From the NCBI GenBank assembly GCA_943325195.2, contig CALPON020000011.1:1-38808 (forward strand): 38,808 nucleotides of DNA. Direction: 5' to 3'. This DNA comes from Sphingobacterium thalpophilum (GTDB taxonomy: Bacteria; Bacteroidota; Bacteroidia; B-17B0; Aurantibacillaceae). Below, in pieces: positions 9,773 to 16,943 of this stretch (positions are counted from its first letter, which is position 1; the number at the start of each line of letters is the position of its first letter). Under the pieces are notes generated by a model that saw nothing but the letters and a program-made list of their open reading frames with translations, was not told the DNA's origin and did not search any database. A program made the translations under genes and the position numbers.

Positions 9773-10033
9773 TTAGGCACGTGAAAAACGGGCACGGATT
9801 TTCCGCAGGAGTGAGGCCACTTGTTTTCGAAAAATAAAAAGAATGGCAAGATAAGGCACCGCCATCAAATAAAGAATCCCTGCATTTAAACCGCGTGCGA
9901 TAGAACGGGGATTGGACTTCAGAGTACTTTCCGCTGATTGTTTACACATAGCACACTGCGCGGCAAGTTCAGCGGGGAGAAAAAAAGCTAAACAGAAGAG
10001 TAAAATTACAGACCAGTAAGCACTGCGTTTCAT
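9773..10033 (-). CDS. Small membrane protein with a CxxC motif, function unknown
   Basis: 86 residues: a signal peptide or first membrane helix (about 6-25), then QCAMCKQSAES with a CxxC pair just after the predicted cleavage site, a short polar stretch, a second membrane helix (about 51-68, ILYLMAVPYLAILFIF) and a strongly basic tail (FRKQVASLLRKIRARFSRA). I recognise the layout as a recurrent small Bacteroidota protein but know no function for it. The CxxC could bind metal or be redox active; that is inference. The ATG at 10033 lies 4 nt after an exact -7 box. Confidence 0.72.
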   Translation of the reverse strand: MKRSAYWSVILLFCLAFFLPAELAAQCAMCKQSAESTLKSNPRSIARGLNAGILYLMAVPYLAILFIFRKQVASLLRKIRARFSRA

Positions 10034-10037
10034 GACA

Positions 10038-10045
10038 CAAAGGTA
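10038..10045 (-). promoter_or_regulatory. -7 box TACCTTTG abutting the start codon of the CxxC membrane protein
   Basis: On the minus strand TACCTTTG ends 4 nt (TGTC) before the ATG at 10033 and fits the Bacteroidota -7 consensus TAnnTTTG exactly. The position expected for the -33 TTTG, 19 nt upstream, reads ATTA, a weak match. Transcription would start at or next to the start codon. Confidence 0.5.
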
Positions 10046-10119
10046 GGGAATTTCGTGCGCTAAATAATGATTCCGAACTGATTTCGCTCAATCTGGGATT
10101 ATTAAATGCCAGCACATCA

Positions 10120-10908
10120 CTACTCCCCCTGAAAATCGGGTTTGCGTTTCGCTAAGAAAGCGCTTACGCCTTCCTTAAAATCGCGTGTGCCGAATGCTTT
10201 TCCGAACTCTTCAATCTCCACTTCATAGCCATTTAGACTGTTGTTATAGCCGGCGTTAATCACTTTAATCGCTGTTTTAATAGCAGTCGGACTCTTGGAG
10301 GCGATTTTTGCGGTAATTTCAAAACACTTGTTCATCAGTTCTTCCGGAGTTGTGACATAATTGGCCAGCCCCCATTTAAAGGCATCCTGAGCATTAATCA
10401 TATCCGCCGTGACAATCATTTCAAATGCTTTTCCTTTTCCGATTAATTGGGCCAGGCGTTGCGTACCGCCATAACCGGGAATCAGTCCCAAGCTCACTTC
10501 CGGCAATCCCATCTTCGCATTGTCACTGACTACCCGAAGATGACAAGCCATGGCCAGTTCCAGTCCCCCACCCAGCGCAAAACCATTGACCGCTGCAATA
10601 ATTGGCTTCGTGAAATTTTCAATAAAATTAAAGACTTTAAAATGTCCGCTGGAACTCAGTTGCTTTCCTTCAGACACAGAAAAGTTCGCAAACTCTGCAA
10701 TATCCGCTCCTGCGATAAAAGCTTTCTGTCCCGAACCCGTGATAATCACCGCCCGAATCTCATTCTGATTTTCTGCTTCAACAAGGGTTTCATGCAATTC
10801 CTCGATCGTCTGCTTGTTTAATGCATTCATCTTATCAGGTCTGTTAATAGTGATAACAAGCACGCTGTTAACGATCTCACATTTTATAAATTCTCCGGTA
10901 GCCACCAT
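10120..10908 (-). CDS. Enoyl-CoA hydratase/isomerase family protein
   Basis: 262 residues from the ATG at 10908; an upstream in-frame TTG at 10932 would add eight residues but overlaps the promoter. Crotonase fold: AFIAGADIAEF (63-73, first oxyanion-hole segment), NGFALGGGLELAMAC (108-122) and GLPEVSLGLIPGYGGTQRL (134-152). Both catalytic glutamates of true hydratases are present (E117 and E137, 20 residues apart as E144/E164 in the rat enzyme). It therefore probably hydrates trans-2-enoyl-CoA in fatty-acid beta-oxidation or the reverse reaction. It is monocistronic, with its own -7 box. A 3-hydroxybutyryl-CoA dehydratase (crotonase) role is equally possible. Confidence 0.92.
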   Translation of the reverse strand: MVATGEFIKCEIVNSVLVITINRPDKMNALNKQTIEELHETLVEAENQNEIRAVIITGSGQKAFIAGADIAEFANFSVSEGKQLSSSGHFKVFNFIENFTKPIIAAVNGFALGGGLELAMACHLRVVSDNAKMGLPEVSLGLIPGYGGTQRLAQLIGKGKAFEMIVTADMINAQDAFKWGLANYVTTPEELMNKCFEITAKIASKSPTAIKTAIKVINAGYNNSLNGYEVEIEEFGKAFGTRDFKEGVSAFLAKRKPDFQGE

Positions 10909-10929
10909 TTCTATTCTTTTAAAACTGGA

Positions 10930-10937
10930 CAAATATA
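10930..10937 (-). promoter_or_regulatory. -7 box TATATTTG of the enoyl-CoA hydratase gene
   Basis: An exact TAnnTTTG match on the minus strand, 21 nt before the ATG at 10908. A TTT triplet lies about 19 nt further upstream where the -33 TTTG is expected. Unlike most promoters in this window it leaves a short leader of about 15 nt, which contains an A-rich AAAAGAATAGAA. Confidence 0.5.
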
Positions 10938-11102
10938 GAGTAATTGGGTTTAAAATAAAGTGAATTTATACACAGGTGGTTTATAACTTATTTTCTAGTT
11001 AAACTGAGTAAAATCAAGGTGTGCAAGGGAAAAAGATAAATGAATACAAACTAAGTAATTGGAAATCCAGGACGGTCCCTTCTTCTTCCGCCTAATGGTA
11101 TA

Positions 11103-12302
11103 TCAGGACCTCAAATGCTCTGCAAGGTGCATCGCCATTGAAAAGCAGGATTGCAAAAGGTAGCCGCCCGTCGGCGCATCGTAATCAAGCATCTCGCCAA
11201 GCACATAAGTTCCCGGCAGTTGACGTAGTTCAAAATTTTCATCTACTTCTTCCAACACAATACCGCCAACAGTAGAGATGGCCTCTTCCAGTGGACCTAA
11301 ACCTCTAATAGGCAATGGCAATGCCTTCAGCCTCTGCATCAGGGCAGGTCCATCGAGATAGGTTTCCTTACTGCACAACTCCTTCAAAAGCCTCATTGCA
11401 GTGGTGTCCAGACGCAGCGCGGTCCGCACCTTCTCTGTCCAGCTACCAACCTGAGGGGTTTTATTAAGTTGCGTCAGCAATTCGTCCGCCGTATTATGCG
11501 GTTTTAAATCCAGCAAGAGGAAGGCCTCGCCACTTTCCTTCAGTTGGGTGCGAATTAGAGGGCTAAATGCATAACACCCCGACCCTTCAATACCTTGACT
11601 ATTAAAGACGATTTCACCAATGCGTTTTTCGTCTCCCATTTGCAGCCCTATATTTTTTAGCGGTTTGCCTGCGAGAGCGTCAAGGCTTGTGGAACTCATA
11701 GGGCAGATAAACCGGCAATTGCTCGCTTGAAATGGAGCCACCTGAATCCCTCGTTCAGAAAAAAAATGCAACCAGTCCCCCTTACTCCCCGTCACCGGCC
11801 AGCTCGCACCACCCAGAGCAAAAACAGTGGTACTAGAGGGCACATGAATAAAGCCCTGCTGATTCTTAAACAATAGATGACCCGCTTCATCAATTCCCTG
11901 CCACTGGTGTCTGTAATGCACTTGCACGGAAGGAACTTCCAAATAACTCAGCAATTGCGACAATACACGGGCGGGTTTAATTCCCGCCTCTGGAAAAACC
12001 CTAGCGCTGGAGCCCGTAAAGAGAAGGATCTCATGCTGACGGAGCCAGTCCATAAAGTACTGATTATCGAATTTGGTAAAAGCCGCTCTTAAAAATTCAG
12101 AAGGCGTGTAGCGCGCCAAAAATTCGACAGCCGGTTCGCTGTGGGTCAAATTAAGTCCACCTTCCCCTGCCACCAAAAATTTTCGCGCGGCTGCGTTTTG
12201 CTGATCGTAAACATGCACGGTGCGGCCGCAATCGCGGAGTGCCAGGGCGAGGAACAGGCCTGCAGAACCCATGCCGATAATATGTATACTGTCATCCCGC
12301 AT
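11103..12302 (-). CDS. FAD-dependent flavoprotein of the HI0933/PP_4765 family (TIGR03862-like)
   Basis: 399 residues. The N-terminus is a Rossmann dinucleotide-binding motif (IHIIGMGSAGLFLALALRDCG) followed at about residue 40 by KFLVAGEGGLNLTHSEP, the signature of the HI0933/BaiN-like flavoproteins, in the version ending LTHSEP that marks the PP_4765 subfamily. The C-terminus has GTYVLGEMLDYDAPTGGY, the second FAD-contact region. The ATG is the first codon of the Rossmann strand, so the start is well fixed. The physiological substrate of this subfamily is not established. It is divergent from the aldehyde dehydrogenase gene, separated by 79 bp. Confidence 0.9.
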   Translation of the reverse strand: MRDDSIHIIGMGSAGLFLALALRDCGRTVHVYDQQNAAARKFLVAGEGGLNLTHSEPAVEFLARYTPSEFLRAAFTKFDNQYFMDWLRQHEILLFTGSSARVFPEAGIKPARVLSQLLSYLEVPSVQVHYRHQWQGIDEAGHLLFKNQQGFIHVPSSTTVFALGGASWPVTGSKGDWLHFFSERGIQVAPFQASNCRFICPMSSTSLDALAGKPLKNIGLQMGDEKRIGEIVFNSQGIEGSGCYAFSPLIRTQLKESGEAFLLLDLKPHNTADELLTQLNKTPQVGSWTEKVRTALRLDTTAMRLLKELCSKETYLDGPALMQRLKALPLPIRGLGPLEEAISTVGGIVLEEVDENFELRQLPGTYVLGEMLDYDAPTGGYLLQSCFSMAMHLAEHLRS

Positions 12303-12342
12303 TTAAGATTGCAATTTAATGATTTAGCGCTCTGCACTGGCA

Positions 12343-12373
12343 TTGAAATAGTGCCCCGAAAGCTGTAAATTTG
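12343..12373 (+). promoter_or_regulatory. Promoter TTG-N20-TAAATTTG of the aldehyde dehydrogenase unit
   Basis: TTG at 12343-12345 and TAAATTTG at 12366-12373 are separated by 20 nt, close to the Bacteroidota TTTG-N19/20-TAnnTTTG consensus. The ATG at 12382 follows after 8 nt, so the mRNA leader would be only a few nucleotides. No Shine-Dalgarno sequence can fit. Confidence 0.65.
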
Positions 12374-12381
12374 CTCTAATC

Positions 12382-13827
12382 ATGCAGTATATCAGGAATT
12401 ACATTAACGGGCAATTGTCCCAACCCGCATCAAATAACTACCTCGATAATTTTGATCCTTCCGTTGGCAAAGTATACTCGTATATACCAGACAGTGATGA
12501 ACGGGACGTGGAAGCCGCCTATCAGGCTGCCAGCGCTGCCTTTCCAACTTGGAGCAATCTTTCAAAAGATAAGCGGTCGCACTACCTCCTGAAAATAGCA
12601 GACTTGATCGAAAAAAATCTCGATCGTTTGGCTGAAGCGGAAAGTAGGGACAATGGCAAGCCGCTGAAACTTGCAAAAACAGTGGATATTCCACGTGCCG
12701 CTGCCAACTTTCATTTTTACGGGACAGCAATTCTGCACTATGCCTCCCATGCTCACAGCATGGAGGGAATGGCGATTAACTACACCCTTCGTCAGCCCGT
12801 TGGTGTAGCGGGTTGCATTTCTCCCTGGAATTTGCCCCTTTACCTCTTCAGCTGGAAAATTGCGCCAGCACTGGCAGCAGGCTGTACGGTGGTAGCCAAG
12901 CCCTCAGAGATCACGCCCATGACTGCCTTTTTACTTTCTGAAATCTGCATCGAAGCCGGGCTGCCAGCAGGAGTCCTGAATATTGTGCACGGCCTTGGTG
13001 CCAAAGTTGGTAATGCCATTGTTTCGCATACGCACATTCCTCTTATTTCGTTTACAGGGGGCACTGTCACTGGTAAGCACATCGCCTCAGTTGCCGCACC
13101 CATGTTTAAAAAGCTTTCACTCGAATTAGGTGGGAAAAATCCTAACATCATTTTCGCCGATTGTGACTATGATAAAATGTTGCAAACCACCCTTCAATCC
13201 TCTTTTAGTAATCAGGGCCAAATTTGTCTCTGTGGTTCACGCATCTTTATTGAGCGAAGTATTTACAATCGTTTTAAAAATGATTTTGTAAGCCGCACCA
13301 AAGCGCTGACAGTCGGTCGGCCAGGTGATGAAAATACAAAGATTGGTGCTGTGGTTTCTGAATCCCATATGCAAAAAGTACTTTCATACATTCAATTAGC
13401 GAGAGAAGAAGGCGGCTCTGTCTTATGTGGAGGAAAACGTGTGCTGCTAGGGGGCGAAGAAGCAGATGGTTATTATTTGGAGCCGGCAGTAATTGAAGGG
13501 CTGGCCTACACCTGTCGTACCAACCAGGAAGAAATATTTGGACCCGTTGTCACCCTCACCCCCTTCGACACAGAAGAAGAAGCCTTGCTCATGGCAAACA
13601 GCACGGTGTATGGACTGGCGAGTATGGTGTGGACTGAAAATCTTAGTCGTGCCCACCGCATCGCAGAAAAAATACACGCCGGTATTGTTTGGATTAATTG
13701 CTGGCTGTTACGCGATTTGCGCACACCATTTGGTGGCGTGAAAGCCAGTGGCGTAGGCCGCGAAGGCGGATTTGAAGCGCTTGATTTTTTCACTGAACCA
13801 AAAAATGTTTGCATTAAATTGCAGTAA
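12382..13827 (+). CDS. Aldehyde dehydrogenase, 2-aminomuconate/2-hydroxymuconate semialdehyde dehydrogenase-like
   Basis: 481 residues with the complete ALDH core: ISPWNLP (147-152), KPSE (173-176), FTGGTVTGK, catalytic Glu in LELGGKNP (E248) and catalytic Cys in NQGQICLCGSR (C282). The C-terminal NCWLLRDLRTPFGGVKASGVGREGG resembles the ALDH8A1/2-aminomuconic semialdehyde dehydrogenase group of tryptophan (kynurenine) or catechol meta-cleavage degradation. It oxidises an aldehyde to an acid with NAD(P)+. No other kynurenine or catechol gene is visible, so the substrate is inferred from sequence resemblance only. First gene of a plus-strand run with the DnaJ-domain gene 12 nt downstream. Confidence 0.9.
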   Translation: MQYIRNYINGQLSQPASNNYLDNFDPSVGKVYSYIPDSDERDVEAAYQAASAAFPTWSNLSKDKRSHYLLKIADLIEKNLDRLAEAESRDNGKPLKLAKTVDIPRAAANFHFYGTAILHYASHAHSMEGMAINYTLRQPVGVAGCISPWNLPLYLFSWKIAPALAAGCTVVAKPSEITPMTAFLLSEICIEAGLPAGVLNIVHGLGAKVGNAIVSHTHIPLISFTGGTVTGKHIASVAAPMFKKLSLELGGKNPNIIFADCDYDKMLQTTLQSSFSNQGQICLCGSRIFIERSIYNRFKNDFVSRTKALTVGRPGDENTKIGAVVSESHMQKVLSYIQLAREEGGSVLCGGKRVLLGGEEADGYYLEPAVIEGLAYTCRTNQEEIFGPVVTLTPFDTEEEALLMANSTVYGLASMVWTENLSRAHRIAEKIHAGIVWINCWLLRDLRTPFGGVKASGVGREGGFEALDFFTEPKNVCIKLQ

Positions 13828-13839
13828 GGCTGGAATGAC

Positions 13840-14790
13840 TTGCCAAACTATTACGACATATTAGGTTTACCTGCGAGCGCCTCTGTGCCAGAGGTCAAGT
13901 CCGCCTTCCGTCTGCTAGCAAAACGCTTTCACCCGGATCTCAATCCCGCGGGTAAAGATCAATTTACCATAATTCTAAAAGCGTATGAGGTACTCAGCGA
14001 TCCACAGCAAAAGTATGTGTACGATTACCGCCTAAGTCAAAACCAAACAACAGCGGCACAAAAGACACGTACAGCAAAAAACACGGAAAGCGGAACAACA
14101 GAAAAAAACTGGCGCTTCGATGAACGGGAACTTCGCAGGCGGCAATACTATAATGAACACATCAAAAAATATGAAAAAAAAACTGCCCCACCCGTAAAAG
14201 AAAGTGTGGACACGACAACTTATAACGAATTCAAATATATCTTATTTGCAACCCCACTGGCTGTACTTTTATTTGTGGGGATTATGCACTTTGCGAATAA
14301 CCAGGGCGCGCCTTCAGAAAAATCACCAAGACGGCTGCCCCTCGAAACAGAATTTAAATCGCCCACTAACGCCGTAGCCGAAAGTCCCTTTGCCGACTAT
14401 TTTGGTGGGGCTTATTATGTGGCAAACAGTCCAGCTACGCTAACTTTACGCAATCTGACGGGAGCTGATGCCGTCATTTGTCTTTTTGACAGCACCCACT
14501 TTCTTAGAAGTTTTTTGTTGAAGGATGGCTATTCGGCCACCGTACCTGGTCTTCCCCAGCGACACATTCAATTGCGATACAGCAGCGGCAGAAACTTTGA
14601 TGAGGCGAAGGAAATTCCCAGCCAGCCCGTGCGGGGTGGTTTCAGCGAAGCCTATGGCACTTATAAAACGCAATCCACTTTTAATCTGGATGCAATTAAT
14701 CAGTTAACTTTATTGCCCGGCATAAACGATGGATTTGAATCCATCACGCCGGAAGACTTTTTTATAAAACACGATGATCAAAAAAATTGA
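13840..14790 (+). CDS. DnaJ-domain membrane protein
   Basis: 316 residues beginning with a J domain (about 2-66): YYDILGL, helix II, the essential HPD tripeptide at 31-33 (KRFHPDLNP) and YEVLSDPQQKYVYD. A charged linker (about 67-128) leads to one transmembrane helix (about 133-151) and an unrecognised C-terminal domain of about 165 residues. There is no Gly/Phe region or zinc-finger domain, so this is a J-domain (type III) protein that would recruit DnaK to the membrane. The start is TTG at 13840: the upstream stop is in the same frame 12 nt earlier and no ATG lies between it and the J domain. It overlaps the epimerase gene by 17 nt. Confidence 0.87.
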   Translation: MPNYYDILGLPASASVPEVKSAFRLLAKRFHPDLNPAGKDQFTIILKAYEVLSDPQQKYVYDYRLSQNQTTAAQKTRTAKNTESGTTEKNWRFDERELRRRQYYNEHIKKYEKKTAPPVKESVDTTTYNEFKYILFATPLAVLLFVGIMHFANNQGAPSEKSPRRLPLETEFKSPTNAVAESPFADYFGGAYYVANSPATLTLRNLTGADAVICLFDSTHFLRSFLLKDGYSATVPGLPQRHIQLRYSSGRNFDEAKEIPSQPVRGGFSEAYGTYKTQSTFNLDAINQLTLLPGINDGFESITPEDFFIKHDDQKN

Positions 14791-15178
14791 ACACATTGGT
14801 ATTGCAGTGAAAGATCTTTCCGGAAGCAATGAACTCTTTAAAAAGCTCTTCGGCGACTCGCATTATAAAATTGAAGAAGTAAAAAGTGAAGGGGTCCGCA
14901 CTTCTTTTTTTATGCTCGGCGAAACAAAAATAGAATTGGTGGCTTCCGAATCGGAAGACAGTGCGATTGCCCGCTTTATTAATAAAAAAGGCGAAGGCAT
15001 ACACCACATTGCTCTCGATGTGGACAATATCGAAGCGGAAATTGAACGGCTAAAAAACGAAGGATTTGAAATGATTAATGCTGCACCTAAGGATGGAGCC
15101 GATAATAAACGTATTTGCTTTGTTCACCCAAAAAGCAGCAATGGTGTTTTGATTGAACTGTGTGAAGAAAAGAAATAA
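14774..15178 (+). CDS. mce: Methylmalonyl-CoA epimerase
   Basis: 134 residues, the usual size of this vicinal-oxygen-chelate enzyme. It opens KIEHIGIAVKDL with the metal-ligand His7, has the second repeat GEGIHHIALDVDNIEAEI (His77/78) and ends GVLIEL with Glu128. The enzyme interconverts (R)- and (S)-methylmalonyl-CoA, linking propionyl-CoA and succinyl-CoA. The mutase genes are not in this window; the biotin carboxylase at 32854 could belong to the same pathway. The ATG overlaps the 3' end of the DnaJ-domain gene and the ferredoxin follows after 8 nt. Confidence 0.92.
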   Translation: MIKKIEHIGIAVKDLSGSNELFKKLFGDSHYKIEEVKSEGVRTSFFMLGETKIELVASESEDSAIARFINKKGEGIHHIALDVDNIEAEIERLKNEGFEMINAAPKDGADNKRICFVHPKSSNGVLIELCEEKK

Positions 15179-15186
15179 ACAAAAAT

Positions 15187-15513
15187 ATGACTGACATTAC
15201 AATACATGTGGAAGGACCAGATGGTTCGCAACAGAGTCTTCAGGCACCAACAGATATGGGACTCAGTCTCATGGAGTTTTTAAAAGGGAACGAGTACGAC
15301 ATTCTGGCTACCTGCGGCGGCATGGCTTTATGCGCGACCTGTCACGTTGAAATACTCAGTGGCGCTGAGCAATTACCAGAAATTGGGAATGATGAATATG
15401 CCATGCTGGATACGCTTCCAAATATTACCGACACATCCCGCTTGTCCTGCCAACTTCGTCTGACTGATGCGCTAAACAATGTCCGAATCAAAATCATGGG
15501 CGACGGGCTTTGA
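15187..15513 (+). CDS. [2Fe-2S] ferredoxin, adrenodoxin/ISC type
   Basis: 108 residues. Cluster ligands are C43, C49 and C52 (TCGGMALCATC) plus C88 (RLSCQL), the C-X5-C-X2-C...C pattern of the adrenodoxin and ISC ferredoxins, with the typical LPEIGNDEYAMLD and RLSCQLRL segments. It carries electrons in the cytoplasm, for example to iron-sulfur assembly or an oxygenase. No hscA/hscB/isc genes adjoin it, so its partner is unknown; the DnaJ-domain protein two genes upstream is not HscB-like. It is the last gene of the plus-strand run and is followed by an intergenic region with inverted repeats. Confidence 0.93.
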   Translation: MTDITIHVEGPDGSQQSLQAPTDMGLSLMEFLKGNEYDILATCGGMALCATCHVEILSGAEQLPEIGNDEYAMLDTLPNITDTSRLSCQLRLTDALNNVRIKIMGDGL

Positions 15514-15633
15514 GTAAAAGTTAAGCCAGAAATAAATTCGTCGATTAGTCCTATTAAAAAGGTTTCGGGAGTTTGGCACTCCACCTGCTAATTCATGTAA
15601 AAAGGGAAATTTCTGATGCGCTTTTTTTCTAAT

Positions 15634-15717
15634 AAGGGAATAAGGGAGTTTAGAGCATGAATTATCCCTTATTACATTAGTGATGAACGATATTGTTTTC
15701 TTCTACCTTATTCCCTT
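15634..15717. repeat. Nested inverted repeats between convergent genes
   Basis: Two mutually exclusive pairings share one arm. TAATAAGGGA (15630-15639) pairs with TCCCTTATTA (15665-15674). AAGGGAATAAGG (15634-15645) pairs with CCTTATTCCCTT (15706-15717). Both are perfect. The region lies between the ferredoxin and the convergent 15795 gene (281 bp without a gene). A smaller hairpin GGAGT/ACTCC is at 15568-15582. No clear T-tract follows, so simple intrinsic termination is not obvious. Confidence 0.55.
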
Positions 15718-15794
15718 CTCTGGTTAGCCTCTATAATTTGACTCGTTTTTTTGCAGTGCAGTGTGGTTACCCTTTCCAGGAAGTGCCTTTTTTA

Positions 15795-16520
15795 TTAGTC
15801 AAAAGGTCGGAGGCGATCCCATACCGTAGTACTAAGACGAATGCCGAAAGCCATGGTCAGGTAGACGGTGAAGCCTGTGAAAAAAAACAGGAGATGAAAA
15901 AGGGTCCCGCCTCTGTAGCCACTCCAATAGGTCGCTTCCGAATCCAGAGTAATCAGCTCCGTAGGCAAGATCAACGTCACAAAGAGGGTTAGTAAGAAAA
16001 CGAATCCGGCTATGGTTTCAAAAGTTCTCAGCGGCCAGTATCGCAGTGGTCGGAGGCGACTAAGGGATTTACCCCAAGAATGAATTAGTAGAAAATTACC
16101 ATCGCTTGTTTTAACAAAGAGGGAACAGGCCTCGGTTGTATCGACTTTTCCAAAGGCAGCAGGATGTGCCAGCACCTTAAAAGCTTTTAGATCGCGGCGG
16201 TAGAGGCTGTTCAGGTCTTTGATTTTAAGAATGGCCTCAAAGGGAAAATCATTCTTAAAGGCTGCACTGTCCAAGAATTTAAGACGATATCGAATAGCCA
16301 GGTCTTTTATTTCGTTAAAGGTATACACCAGCTTTTCGGGACAATCTTCGCGATCCATCAGGTCAAAGGAGCGACTGTATTCCCGTAAATTTTTCAGGAC
16401 ATTTTGCTCGGAGAACAAATTCTGCTGCAACAGATCATTCGCCTGTGCAACTAACTGATCTTCGGCCCGTCTTTGTTTTTTCCTGGTCCGCTCCAGTAAC
16501 CGTTCAATTTCTGCGCCCAT
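15795..16520 (-). CDS. Unknown membrane protein with N-terminal coiled coil and two C-terminal helices
   Basis: 241 residues, not recognised. The N-terminal 60 residues are highly charged and helical (ERLLERTRKKQRRAEDQ...), likely coiled coil. The middle (about 60-160) is a soluble domain of mixed character. Two hydrophobic helices (about 168-189 and 206-227) sit at the C-terminus with a short basic tail. The ATG at 16520 is 22 nt downstream of the radical-SAM remnant. I see no signal peptide, so the N-terminus is probably cytoplasmic. No function can be assigned. Confidence 0.68.
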   Translation of the reverse strand: MGAEIERLLERTRKKQRRAEDQLVAQANDLLQQNLFSEQNVLKNLREYSRSFDLMDREDCPEKLVYTFNEIKDLAIRYRLKFLDSAAFKNDFPFEAILKIKDLNSLYRRDLKAFKVLAHPAAFGKVDTTEACSLFVKTSDGNFLLIHSWGKSLSRLRPLRYWPLRTFETIAGFVFLLTLFVTLILPTELITLDSEATYWSGYRGGTLFHLLFFFTGFTVYLTMAFGIRLSTTVWDRLRPFD

Positions 16521-16541
16521 ACTCGTTCTGATTAATTGACA

Positions 16542-16862
16542 TCATGCTTCTATATCCGTCTCCATTACTTTAACAATCATCTCCCTTACATTGTTTACAT
16601 CTACCCGCCGGTCCATCCCATCAATGATTTTTTGTGAACCACTCTCAGTCCCAATCCATAAAAGAAAACAACCACTGTCTTTCAGCAGCTGAATCAGCTC
16701 CTCCTTTATGCGGTCCCCGCGGGTAATTATTTCGTAAGGTAAGTGCATGCCCTGCTTTTTCACTTCTATGTAAAGGCCCCTCAGGCAGCGATGACAGATC
16801 GTAAACACATCGTCTACAAACCAGAGTCGCTCGGCAATGGATTGCCTAGCAGGGATGTTCAT
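16542..16862 (-). pseudogene. Remnant of a B12-binding-domain/radical SAM protein
   Basis: The 106-codon frame encodes only an internal piece of the B12-dependent radical SAM family. RLWFVDDVFTI, then PYEIITRGDRIKEELIQLLKDSGCFLLWIGTESGSQKIIDGMDRR, then VREMIVKVMETDIEA follow the barrel region downstream of the [4Fe-4S] CxxxCxxC motif. That motif, the B12-binding domain and the C-terminus are all absent. The frame is closed by TAA four codons before the first ATG and by TGA where homologues would continue GMFIMLGYPGE-like. It is therefore most likely decayed debris of a gene lost by deletion. Expression as a small protein is possible but has no support. Confidence 0.72.
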
Positions 16863-16943
16863 TTCGCTCGCAATTTATTCACCCGTTTTTCTATTCTAGC
16901 TGATTACGGGAATCTTGTTTGCTTGGTACTGCGCAAAAAATAA

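Noticed and set aside
10909-10932. TTG start for the enoyl-CoA hydratase
   Set aside because: It overlaps the exact -7 box TATATTTG; the ATG at 10908 gives a normal family N-terminus.
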